Notes: generated from the sequence alone by a model not told the origin. Shown: positions 1 to 5,232, counted from the first letter of the stretch. The stretch is DNA of 6,197 bases from Ardenticatenia bacterium (GCA_026984385.1 JALSSH010000617.1:1-6197), one strand, 5' to 3'. Numbers and translations: made by a program.

Positions 1-768
1 CGTGGCCGCGATGTAGGTCAGGTTCTCGTTGCGCTGCTTGAACTCCTCCACCTGGGTTGCCACGCCGTGCGGCACTTCTTGCTCCAAGTTCAGCAGCGCC
101 TTTTCGCGGATGATCTCCGCCACGATGTCGCGCAGCGCGGTATCCGAGAGCTGATCGGCAGGGTAGTAGCGCGGCCCTTCCGGCAGCAGCTCAACCAGCG
201 TTTCGACCAGTTCCGCCACGCCGATCCCTTGTGTGGCAACCGTTTGTACCACGCGCGACGCGGGCGCCAGCTCCTCGAAGGCGGCGCGGTGAGCGCGCAA
301 TTGTCCCTCGTCGCGGGCACGGTCGGTCTTGTTCAGCGCCAGCACGAGCGGCGTTTGCCCTTCGGCGGCGGCGATGTGCTCGGCGATGCGGCGATCTTCG
401 GCGGTGGGTGGCTCGCTGGCGTCCACCACCCACAGGATCACGTCGGCGTCGCGCAGCGCTTCCACCGCCACGCTGACCATGTACTCGCCGAGTTTGGTAC
501 GCGGCTCGTGCAACCCGGGCGTGTCCACGAACACGATTTGCGCGTTCGGGCGGGTGTAGATACCCAGTTGGCGAAAGCGGGTGGTTTGCGGCTTGGGGCT
601 GACGATGGCGATCTTTTCGCCTAAGATGGCGTTCATCAAGGTGGACTTGCCTACGTTCGGTCGCCCGATCACGGCCACGAAGCCGCTTTTGTGGCCTTCG
701 GGCAGTGTTTCGTCTTCGGAGAGTTGTTCCAGCAAATTTTCGTCGTCAAGTGGCAATTCTTCGGTCAT
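1..768 (-). CDS. era: GTPase Era, ribosome assembly factor (3' part missing)
   Basis: Era is an essential GTPase that binds the 3' end of 16S rRNA and helps the 30S subunit mature. The 256 residues visible carry the whole GTPase domain. Seen: G1/Walker A GRPNVGKS (residues 35-42), switch I QTTR (61-64), G3 DTPG (82-85), G4 NKTD (146-149) and a G5-like TVATQG (about 176-181), where many Era proteins have SALKG. From about residue 210 the sequence (EIIREKALL, EVPHGVA, VEEFKQR) matches the start of the C-terminal KH domain; its GxxG loop lies beyond the window. An acidic stretch of about 25 residues precedes the G domain. The ATG at 768 is the only early ATG in frame, with an in-frame TGA at 775-777 just upstream; the Shine-Dalgarno GAGGAG (771-776) is only 2 nt away, so a TTG at codon 5 is a less likely alternative. 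It lies 93 bp behind the phosphatase gene on the same strand. Family assignment is very sure. Confidence 0.96.
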   Translation of the reverse strand, partial: MTEELPLDDENLLEQLSEDETLPEGHKSGFVAVIGRPNVGKSTLMNAILGEKIAIVSPKPQTTRFRQLGIYTRPNAQIVFVDTPGLHEPRTKLGEYMVSVAVEALRDADVILWVVDASEPPTAEDRRIAEHIAAAEGQTPLVLALNKTDRARDEGQLRAHRAAFEELAPASRVVQTVATQGIGVAELVETLVELLPEGPRYYPADQLSDTALRDIVAEIIREKALLNLEQEVPHGVATQVEEFKQRNENLTYIAAT

Positions 769-826
769 ATCTCCTCATCAATAGCGCTATCGCGGCGAAG
801 GTTCGGGGATGTTGCCGCGTGATTGC

Positions 827-835
827 ATTGTAGCA
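827..835 (-). promoter_or_regulatory. Candidate extended -10 promoter for era
   Basis: On the minus strand the motif TGC-TACAAT (TACAAT at 827-832, TGC at 833-835) fits an extended -10 element with five of six consensus bases. No good -35 hexamer is visible 16-18 nt upstream, as is usual for extended -10 promoters. It lies in the gap between the phosphatase gene and era, about 60 bp before the era start, so era may be transcribed both alone and by read-through. No terminator-like hairpin with a T run was seen in this gap. Confidence 0.45.
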
Positions 836-861
836 CGGCTGCGTTAGACGGGCGTTGGCGC

Positions 862-1503
862 TCACCACGTTTCGCCGAGCGCGCGCTCACCTTCCAGATG
901 GGGCGTCCAACTTGCGCGCTCCAAGCGCCAAGGCGCGTTATCCGCGTCGCGCGCCAGCACGGTAAGCGACGTGTTGACCAGCGAGGGGATTTGCTCTTCG
1001 GGCAGGAGCGCGTGAAGCATGTTGCTGATCGTGCCGCCGTGACTGACCAGCGCGACCGTTTGGCCGCTGTGTCGGGCGGCGATCTCTTCCAGCGCGGCGC
1101 GCGCCCGCGTGAGCATCTCGGGGATGGTTTCTCCGCCCGGGATAGGCACGTTCGGCCAGCCCGCCAGATAGCGCGCGTAGCGTTCACCGTCCCAAGCGCG
1201 CACCTCCTCGCGCGTCAGCCCCTGCCAGTGCCCCAGGTCTTTTTCCCGCAGACGCGGATCGGTGTGCACGGGCAACCCCAACGCTTCGGCGACCGCGCGG
1301 GCGGTTTGCTCGGCGCGGGGGAGGTCGCTGCTATAGATGGCGACGATCTGCCAAGTGCGTTGTGCGGCCAAATAGCGCCCCAGCGCTTGGGACTGGCGTA
1401 GCCCCCGCGCGTTGAGCGGGGTCGGGGCGTGTCCTTGCCAACGTCCGGCGGCGTTCCAATCGGTTTCTCCGTGTCGGATGAGCAAGACGCGCGTGGTCGG
1501 CAT
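862..1503 (-). CDS. Histidine phosphatase superfamily (phosphoglycerate mutase-like) protein
   Basis: A 213-residue cytosolic enzyme of the histidine phosphatase clan, branch 1, which removes or transfers phosphate through a phospho-histidine. Catalytic residues are all present: RHGE motif with R10 and nucleophile H11, the SSDLPRAEQTA segment with R63, the acid E87 in LREKDLGHWQG, and H155 in VSHGG. Length is normal for the cobC/GpmB-like phosphatases. The true substrate cannot be read from the sequence: alpha-ribazole phosphate, phosphoglycerate-like compounds, phosphoserine or others are all possible, and no cobalamin gene is near to favour CobC. The reading frame extends 17 codons upstream to 1554, but the ATG at 1503 is preferred because AAAGGAG (1514-1520) lies 10 nt before it and the family normally begins a few residues before the RHG motif. 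It is upstream of era on the same strand and divergent from mdh. Confidence 0.92.
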   Translation of the reverse strand: MPTTRVLLIRHGETDWNAAGRWQGHAPTPLNARGLRQSQALGRYLAAQRTWQIVAIYSSDLPRAEQTARAVAEALGLPVHTDPRLREKDLGHWQGLTREEVRAWDGERYARYLAGWPNVPIPGGETIPEMLTRARAALEEIAARHSGQTVALVSHGGTISNMLHALLPEEQIPSLVNTSLTVLARDADNAPWRLERASWTPHLEGERALGETW

Positions 1504-1513
1504 ACGGCGAACT

Positions 1514-1520
1514 CTCCTTT
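1514..1520 (-). promoter_or_regulatory. Ribosome binding site of the phosphatase gene
   Basis: AAAGGAG on the minus strand, 10 nt before the ATG at 1503. It decides the start against the longer frame beginning at 1554, which would place this site inside the coding region. Confidence 0.75.
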
Positions 1521-1544
1521 GGTGCTGTGTGAATGTGCGCGCCC

Positions 1545-1553
1545 ATCTTACCA
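1545..1553 (-). promoter_or_regulatory. Weak candidate promoter for the phosphatase gene
   Basis: On the minus strand TGG-TAAGAT (TAAGAT at 1545-1550, TGG at 1551-1553) resembles an extended -10 element with four of six consensus bases, about 42 bp upstream of the chosen ATG. An overlapping TATGGT, with TAGACT 18 nt before it, is an alternative arrangement. Neither is strong; the call rests mainly on position. Confidence 0.3.
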
Positions 1554-1584
1554 TAGAGCGACGGCGGCGGTACAGTCTACAGCG

Positions 1585-1607
1585 AAACTTGTGACGAGTT
1601 TTACAAG
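1585..1607. repeat. Overlapping inverted repeats upstream of mdh
   Basis: Two overlapping small dyads are seen: AAACT (1585-1589) with AGTTT (1597-1601), and CTTGT (1588-1592) with ACAAG (1603-1607). They sit just upstream of the mdh -10 element, where an activator or repressor could bind. The arms are short (5 bp), so chance is a real possibility; this is a positional suggestion only. Confidence 0.25.
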
Positions 1608-1627
1608 CGGGGCAAAAAGTTTGGCGC

Positions 1628-1633
1628 TATAAT
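1628..1633 (+). promoter_or_regulatory. -10 element (TATAAT) of mdh promoter
   Basis: A perfect TATAAT lies 49 bp before the mdh start, predicting transcription from about 1640 and a leader of roughly 40 nt. No clear -35 hexamer is at normal spacing: TTTACA at 1600-1605 would leave a 22-nt spacer, too long. Such promoters often need an activator or rely on the A-rich segment upstream (GCAAAAAGTTT). Confidence 0.6.
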
Positions 1634-1667
1634 ATCCATAGCTCGGCCCTATGATTTTTTATTGAGT

Positions 1668-1674
1668 AAAGGAG
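1668..1674 (+). promoter_or_regulatory. Ribosome binding site of mdh
   Basis: AAAGGAG, 7 nt before the GTG at 1682. It fixes the non-ATG start of malate dehydrogenase. Confidence 0.85.
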
Positions 1675-1681
1675 TGTTGCA

Positions 1682-2671
1682 GTGAAAACCCCGATACGTG
1701 TTGCTGTGACGGGTGGTGCGGGCCAGATCGGCTATAGCTTGCTTTTCCGCATCGCCAACGGGGAAGCCTTTGGCCCTGACCAACCGCTGATTTTGCAAAT
1801 TTTGGAAATTCCTCAAGCGTTGGACATGCTCAAGGGCGTGGTGATGGAGCTGGACGATTGCGCGTTTCCGTTGTTGCAGGACGTGATCGCAACGGACGAC
1901 CCGAACGTGGCTTTCAAGGGCGCGAACTGGGCGGTCTTGGTCGGTGGCAAGCCACGTGGCAAGGGCCAGGAACGCGCGGACGTGATCAAGGACAACGCGC
2001 CGATCTTCGTCACACAAGGCAAGGCGATCAACGACCATGCGGCGGGTGATATTCGCGTGCTGGTGGTGGCGAACCCCTGCAACACCAACGCGCTTATCGC
2101 CATGCGTAGCGCGCCGGACGTGCCTAAGGATCGCTGGATGGCGATGACGCGCTTGGACCAGAACCGCTCCAAGACGCAGCTTGCCAAGAAGGCCGGCGTG
2201 CCGGTCACGGCGGTAACACGCATGGCCGTTTGGGGCAACCATAGCCCGACGATGTTCCCGGATTTCGAGCACGCGCTCATCAACGGCGAGCCTGCCGAAA
2301 AGGTGATCGGCGACCGTGCTTGGCTGGAAAACGACTTTATGAAGACCGTGCAACAACGCGGCAAAGCGATCATCAACGCGCGCGGCAAGAGCAGCGCGGC
2401 CAGCGCCGCGAACGCGGTGGTGAACCATTTGCAAAGCATGACCACCGTCACTCCGGAAGGGGATTGGTTCAACGCGGCGATTTTGTCCGACGGCAATCCC
2501 TACGGCGTGCCGGATGGGATCGTCTTTTCCTTCCCGCAGCGGCGCGAGGCCGACGGCACGGTGCATATCGTAGAAGGGTTGGAGCTTTCCGCCTATGCGC
2601 AGGAAAAACTGCGCCTTTCCGCCGAGGAACTGCTCAAGGAGCGTGAAGCAGTTGCCGACCTCTTGAAGTAG
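1682..2671 (+). CDS. mdh: Malate dehydrogenase, NAD-dependent, cytosolic/Thermus type
   Basis: Interconverts malate and oxaloacetate with NAD(H) in the TCA cycle (EC 1.1.1.37). The 329-residue length is typical of the dimeric Thermus/cytosolic group. Seen in order: dinucleotide-binding glycines G11, G14, G17 in GGAGQIG; the loop after the second strand, EIPQALD from E42, where an acidic residue binding the adenosine ribose marks NAD over NADP preference; substrate arginines R92 and R98 in the flexible active-site loop (PRGKGQER); N131 in VANPCNTN; the catalytic pair D159 and H187 (TRLDQNR, WGNHS); and R162. Every key residue is present, so the enzyme should be active. The start codon is GTG, supported by AAAGGAG 7 nt upstream; TAG stop at 2669-2671. 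It is probably monocistronic: its own TATAAT lies upstream and a strong terminator starts 32 bp after the stop. Many Chloroflexus-group bacteria are known for a lactate-dehydrogenase-like tetrameric MDH, so this type is a modest point of interest if the host is Chloroflexota. Confidence 0.97.
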   Translation: MKTPIRVAVTGGAGQIGYSLLFRIANGEAFGPDQPLILQILEIPQALDMLKGVVMELDDCAFPLLQDVIATDDPNVAFKGANWAVLVGGKPRGKGQERADVIKDNAPIFVTQGKAINDHAAGDIRVLVVANPCNTNALIAMRSAPDVPKDRWMAMTRLDQNRSKTQLAKKAGVPVTAVTRMAVWGNHSPTMFPDFEHALINGEPAEKVIGDRAWLENDFMKTVQQRGKAIINARGKSSAASAANAVVNHLQSMTTVTPEGDWFNAAILSDGNPYGVPDGIVFSFPQRREADGTVHIVEGLELSAYAQEKLRLSAEELLKEREAVADLLK

Positions 2672-2691
2672 CTTTGGCTTGCTGCTATAAT
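2663..2691 (+). promoter_or_regulatory. Promoter-like element overlapping the mdh stop codon
   Basis: TTGAAG (2663-2668), a 17-nt spacer ending in TGC, then a perfect TATAAT (2686-2691). This is among the best promoter matches in the window: right spacing, extended -10 and perfect -10. Expected start is about 2698, only a few nt before the terminator stem at 2704. It could make a very short RNA, feed the downstream gene by read-through, or be fortuitous. Confidence 0.5.
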
Positions 2692-2703
2692 ACGCGAGCA
2701 TCC

Positions 2704-2741
2704 GCGCGGCGTGGGCAAAGTTTCACGCCGCGCTTGTTTTT
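2704..2741 (+). terminator. Rho-independent terminator after mdh
   Basis: Perfect 10-bp GC-rich stem GCGCGGCGTG (2704-2713) with CACGCCGCGC (2724-2733), a 10-nt loop, then TTGTTTTT (2734-2741). It reads only in the plus direction, since no T run follows on the other strand. It begins 32 bp after the mdh stop codon and isolates mdh from the glycosyltransferase gene. Confidence 0.88.
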
Positions 2742-2775
2742 GGGGCGGGCGTTCCCCTGCGCGGGACGCGGCGGG

Positions 2776-2798
2776 GCAAGGTACGCAAGCCCCTTGCG
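2776..2798 (+). repeat. Two mutually exclusive small hairpins upstream of the glycosyltransferase promoter
   Basis: GCAAGG (2776-2781) can pair with CCTTGC (2792-2797), and CGCAAG (2784-2789) can pair with CTTGCG (2793-2798) over a 3-nt loop. Both share the same right arm. They lie between the terminator and the -10 at 2823, and would be in RNA only if transcription reads through from upstream. Short stems in GC-rich DNA can arise by chance. Confidence 0.25.
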
Positions 2799-2822
2799 GG
2801 GTTCGGAGCGGTCCCGAGCATG

Positions 2823-2828
2823 TATAAT
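2823..2828 (+). promoter_or_regulatory. -10 element (TATAAT) of the glycosyltransferase gene
   Basis: Perfect TATAAT 34 bp before the chosen ATG, predicting a leader of about 28 nt that just contains the ribosome binding site. The -35 region is weak: TTCGGA at 2802-2807 has a short 15-nt spacer and TTGCGG at 2794-2799 a long 23-nt spacer. The position argues against a start upstream of it. Confidence 0.55.
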
Positions 2829-2845
2829 AGAGGGCGACGGCACAA

Positions 2846-2853
2846 GGGGAAGG
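2846..2853 (+). promoter_or_regulatory. Ribosome binding site of the glycosyltransferase gene
   Basis: Purine run GGGGAAGG ending 9 nt before the ATG at 2863. It decides the start: the frame stays open upstream to an ATG at 2674, but that one has no ribosome binding site and lies before the terminator and promoter. Confidence 0.7.
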
Positions 2854-2862
2854 CGAAAGACT

Positions 2863-4500
2863 ATGCGGCGCACGACAGCTCATGCACAGCGCAGCCCTGC
2901 GCGGGCCTCTTTTTGGGCGCGGCGTTGGACGCTGTTGGCCGCTGTCTTGTTGGGGGTGGTGTTCCTTGTTTCGTTGCAACTCGCCCCTTCGGTCAGCGAA
3001 CAGCGGCGCGATAGCGGCATTTTTGCCTACACGGCGGAAGTGATCCGCGAGGGCGGCTTGCCCTACCTGGACGCTTGGGACAACAAGTTGCCCGGGGTGT
3101 ACTTCATAGACGCGCTGGCCTTCGCCGTTTTCGGCACGAACCGCTGGGCGTTGTGGTTGGCGGAAAATCTGACGCTTTTCGGCGCGGCGCTGGCGCTTTT
3201 TTGGTTGCTCAAGCAGATTTACGAAAAACGCGCCGAGGTGTGGATCGGGACGCTCATTTTTATTTTGCTGGCGCGCCATCCTTTGTTGGTGGAAGATACC
3301 AACTTCACCGAGCTTTACGCGCTTTTGCCCCAAACGCTGGTTTTGGTGGCGGGCTTTCAATTGTTGCGGCGTCCGGAGTGGCGTTGGGCGTTGCTTTTTG
3401 GTTTTGCGGCGGGCGTGGCTTTTTTGATCAAGCAGACGACCGTCGGGGTGGCGTTGGCGTTTGTGCCCGCCGTGCTGCTGAGCGGGCATCCTTTGGCGCG
3501 AGAACGGCGGCGTTGGCGTTGGCTGGGCGGTATAGCCTTAGGCGGGCTGGCGTGTTTGTTGCCGGTGGGGGTGTATCTGCTGGCAAACGGCATTTTGGAC
3601 GACGCCTTCGACGCTTCTTTTGTCATGGCGCGCTCGTTTCATCGCTGGGTGGGGCGCGAATCGGTTTGGCTGGGGCGCACCCTGATCACCACGCTGACCA
3701 AGAGCGCGTTTGCGTTGGTGTTCTATCCGCTGTTGCCTTTTTTGCTGATCGGCTTGCGGGCTGCGTGGCGACGGGGGCGCGTGAGGCCGCTCACCGACGC
3801 GCGCACCGCGAGCGAGGCCACCTTGGCGCGTTGGGCCGTGTTGACCTTTGCCGCCGATCTGACCCTGGTCAACATCACCAATCGCGGCTACGGCCATTAT
3901 TATGTTACACTGTTGCCCGCCGTCACGTTGCTTTTGACGTTTTCGGTAAGCAAGCTCAACGAGTGGGCGGAACAGAGCCGACGGGCGCGGCGTGTGCACT
4001 GGGCGCGGGTGTATTTGGCGGCGGTGCTGATCGGCGTGCCGTTAGTGGCGAGCGTGGTGCGCTTTTGGGAGGCCAACTGGCAGATCGCCGGGCCTGCCAA
4101 GCAGCGTGACCTAACCGCTTACGTGATCGAACACACCAGCCCGCAGGATATGGTTTTGGTGTGGGGCGCGGCGACGGTGATCAATTTCCAGAGCGGGCGC
4201 AAAAGCCCCACGCGCTATCACTACGGCTATCCGCTGATCGTGCCGGACTATAGCGACGAGGCGATCTTGGAGTTCGTGGCGGAGCTGGAAGCCAATCAGC
4301 CGACGATGATCGTGGATACAACGATGCGGGATGGCTATCGCGTGCCGCCGTTGGACCCGGAGCGTAGGCGGCAGTGGTGGGCGGAAGGGGGACGACGGGA
4401 TACGGCCAATCTGCAGCCGATTTACCGTTTTGTGGCCCAACACTGCCGCATCGTGGATGAGGTGGACGAGGCGACTATCTACCGCTGCACCTACGACTAG
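2863..4500 (+). CDS. Multi-pass membrane glycosyltransferase, GT39/PMT_2-like
   Basis: A 545-residue integral membrane protein resembling bacterial ArnT/PMT-like (GT-C fold) transferases, which move sugars from polyprenyl-phosphate donors to lipid or protein acceptors on the outer face of the membrane. Seen: a basic N-terminus (residues 1-21), a first membrane helix (about 22-42), then an external loop with RRDSGIFAY (D50 is the likely catalytic acid position), and DAWDNKLPG (70-78), equivalent to the D-x-K-P-P-G motif of the family. A second acidic motif, EDTNFTE (144-150), follows. Many hydrophobic helices come after, ending about residue 410 (YLAAVLIGVPLVASVV). A soluble domain of about 125 residues closes the protein (about 420-545, beginning YVIEHTSPQDMVLVWG), seemingly facing the same side as the active site. 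Donor and acceptor cannot be deduced, and no cell-wall or polysaccharide genes adjoin. It is probably transcribed alone from the TATAAT at 2823. Its TAG overlaps the convergent gene's stop. Family is fairly sure; exact function is not. Confidence 0.85.
   Translation: MRRTTAHAQRSPARASFWARRWTLLAAVLLGVVFLVSLQLAPSVSEQRRDSGIFAYTAEVIREGGLPYLDAWDNKLPGVYFIDALAFAVFGTNRWALWLAENLTLFGAALALFWLLKQIYEKRAEVWIGTLIFILLARHPLLVEDTNFTELYALLPQTLVLVAGFQLLRRPEWRWALLFGFAAGVAFLIKQTTVGVALAFVPAVLLSGHPLARERRRWRWLGGIALGGLACLLPVGVYLLANGILDDAFDASFVMARSFHRWVGRESVWLGRTLITTLTKSAFALVFYPLLPFLLIGLRAAWRRGRVRPLTDARTASEATLARWAVLTFAADLTLVNITNRGYGHYYVTLLPAVTLLLTFSVSKLNEWAEQSRRARRVHWARVYLAAVLIGVPLVASVVRFWEANWQIAGPAKQRDLTAYVIEHTSPQDMVLVWGAATVINFQSGRKSPTRYHYGYPLIVPDYSDEAILEFVAELEANQPTMIVDTTMRDGYRVPPLDPERRRQWWAEGGRRDTANLQPIYRFVAQHCRIVDEVDEATIYRCTYD
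4497..4500. other. Shared CTAG: overlapping convergent stop codons
   Basis: The palindrome CTAG supplies TAG for the plus-strand glycosyltransferase (4498-4500) and TAG for the minus-strand TM2 gene (4497-4499). The coding regions therefore overlap tail to tail and there is no space between them for a conventional terminator; none was seen inside the gene ends. Confidence 0.9.
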
Positions 4501-5051
4501 GGCGCAGGGGTCAGGGTGAGGCTGGTGGTTGTGCTGGTGCTGGGGAGCGTGAAGAACATCAGGCATAAGAACACGATTAGCGCCAGCACCACAAAGACCG
4601 CCCAACGACTGGCCGGCTTGATCGGGCGGCCTTTTTTGTCGTGGTAGTTGCCCGTCAACAGCAGCAGCATATCGATCACCATCCAGATGCCGAAGCCCCC
4701 GAACGTGAAGAGCTGGATCAACCCGATCAGGATGTAGCCGGTGTAAAAGCGGTGCGCGCCGAAGACGCCGAAAAAGAGCGCCAGCAACATCGTGACCCAC
4801 CAACTGCGCGGCGAGGGCACGGCTTGGGCAGCGGGGGAGGGCGCGCCTTGGACGGGTTGCGCAGGGTTGATGACGTTGCTCACGATCACGTTGATTTGCG
4901 GCACGGCCAAGTTAGAAGGCGCGTCGCCCGACGTTTTGTAAAACGGGTTGACCATCGTGGTCCCGCAATATTGGCAGGTGAGGGTCGGGGTGTTGGCGTG
5001 GGGCAACGGGGCGCCGCAGTTGCTGCAAGAAAGCGTTTGCTTGGCGTTCAT
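4497..5051 (-). CDS. Zinc-ribbon and TM2-domain membrane protein, function unknown
   Basis: A 184-residue protein. Seen: an N-terminal zinc ribbon with CSNC (C9, C12) and CQYC (C26, C29), a Pro/Gln/Ala-rich linker (about 45-82), then a TM2 domain (about 95-134) with the hallmark sequence GVFGAHRFYTGY, a helix rich in G/L/I, and a conserved acidic residue D127 in VIDMLLLLTG. A third hydrophobic helix (about 150-168) and a short Thr/Ser tail follow. TM2 domains occur in many bacteria and in eukaryotic proteins, but no general biochemical role is established; the ribbon would sit in the cytoplasm if the first helix runs outward. The ATG at 5051 has GAAGG (5060-5064) 8 nt before it. Divergent from uvrA and convergent with the glycosyltransferase; neither neighbour suggests a function. 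Domain identity is sure, role is unknown. Confidence 0.9.
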   Translation of the reverse strand: MNAKQTLSCSNCGAPLPHANTPTLTCQYCGTTMVNPFYKTSGDAPSNLAVPQINVIVSNVINPAQPVQGAPSPAAQAVPSPRSWWVTMLLALFFGVFGAHRFYTGYILIGLIQLFTFGGFGIWMVIDMLLLLTGNYHDKKGRPIKPASRWAVFVVLALIVFLCLMFFTLPSTSTTTSLTLTPAP

Positions 5052-5059
5052 CGGTGTAA

Positions 5060-5064
5060 CCTTC
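5060..5064 (-). promoter_or_regulatory. Ribosome binding site of the TM2 gene
   Basis: GAAGG on the minus strand, 8 nt before the ATG at 5051, preceded by an A-rich run (AAAAAG). Confidence 0.65.
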
Positions 5065-5101
5065 TTTTTGGGTGGCAGGTGGGATGTTTCGGTATGAGCG
5101 T

Positions 5102-5107
5102 ATTATA
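5102..5107 (-). promoter_or_regulatory. -10 element (TATAAT) of the TM2 gene
   Basis: Perfect TATAAT on the minus strand, 50 bp before the start codon, predicting a leader of about 44 nt. No recognisable -35 hexamer stands 16-18 nt upstream. The 11-nt string CTATAATACGC is identical to that at 2685-2695, suggesting a preferred core promoter form in this genome. Confidence 0.55.
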
Positions 5108-5167
5108 GGCGGCGCAGGTGAAAAATGCGAGCGTCTTGGGCGCGGGAGTTGTGCGCTGCTACCATCT

Positions 5168-5201
5168 GCGGCGGGGTGCGGGCTGCGCCTATCCCCGCCG
5201 C
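5168..5201. repeat. GC-rich inverted repeat between divergent promoters
   Basis: Arms GCGGCGGGG (5168-5176) and CCCCGCCGC (5193-5201) form a perfect 9-bp stem with a 16-nt loop in which a further 3 bp can form. Neither strand has a T run after it, so it is not an intrinsic terminator. It lies between the TM2 -10 (5102) and the uvrA -35 (5214). It might bind a regulator or bound the two promoters, but may be a by-product of GC-rich sequence. Confidence 0.5.
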
Positions 5202-5204
5202 CGT

Positions 5205-5232
5205 GCGTGCCATTTGACGGCATGAGGCACGC
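5205..5232. repeat. Inverted repeat centred on the uvrA -35 hexamer
   Basis: GCGTGCC (5205-5211) and GGCACGC (5226-5232) are perfect 7-bp arms separated by 14 nt, symmetric about the -35 hexamer TTGACG. This placement is what an operator for a second regulator would look like. Seven-base arms are short, so the call is tentative. Confidence 0.3.

Noticed and set aside
67..624. Plus-strand open frame opposite era, and a similar one opposite the phosphatase (823-1401)
   Set aside because: Both are Arg/Gly-rich translations with no recognisable fold, lying exactly opposite genes with complete catalytic motifs.
1504..1554. A 17-codon N-terminal extension of the phosphatase to 1554
   Set aside because: The extra residues precede the normal family start, include the AAAGGAG ribosome binding site and the candidate -10, and have no ribosome binding site of their own.
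1649..2701. Long open frame antisense to the whole of mdh
   Set aside because: Open antisense frames are common opposite GC-rich genes; the product is Arg/His-rich without recognisable domains, and mdh itself is unmistakable.
2674..2862. A 63-codon N-terminal extension of the glycosyltransferase frame from an ATG at 2674
   Set aside because: It would be translated through the mdh terminator and the gene's own -10 element, lacks a ribosome binding site, and its residues do not look like a membrane-protein N-terminus. ATG 2863 has GGGGAAGG 9 nt upstream.
3075..4109. Plus-strand frame in another phase within the glycosyltransferase gene
   Set aside because: Gly/Arg/Ala-rich frame-shifted reading of the membrane protein; the true frame continues uninterrupted with helices and family motifs.
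5168..5201. Intrinsic terminator at the GC-rich hairpin
   Set aside because: No T run follows on either strand, and it lies between two divergent promoters, where no transcript needs ending.
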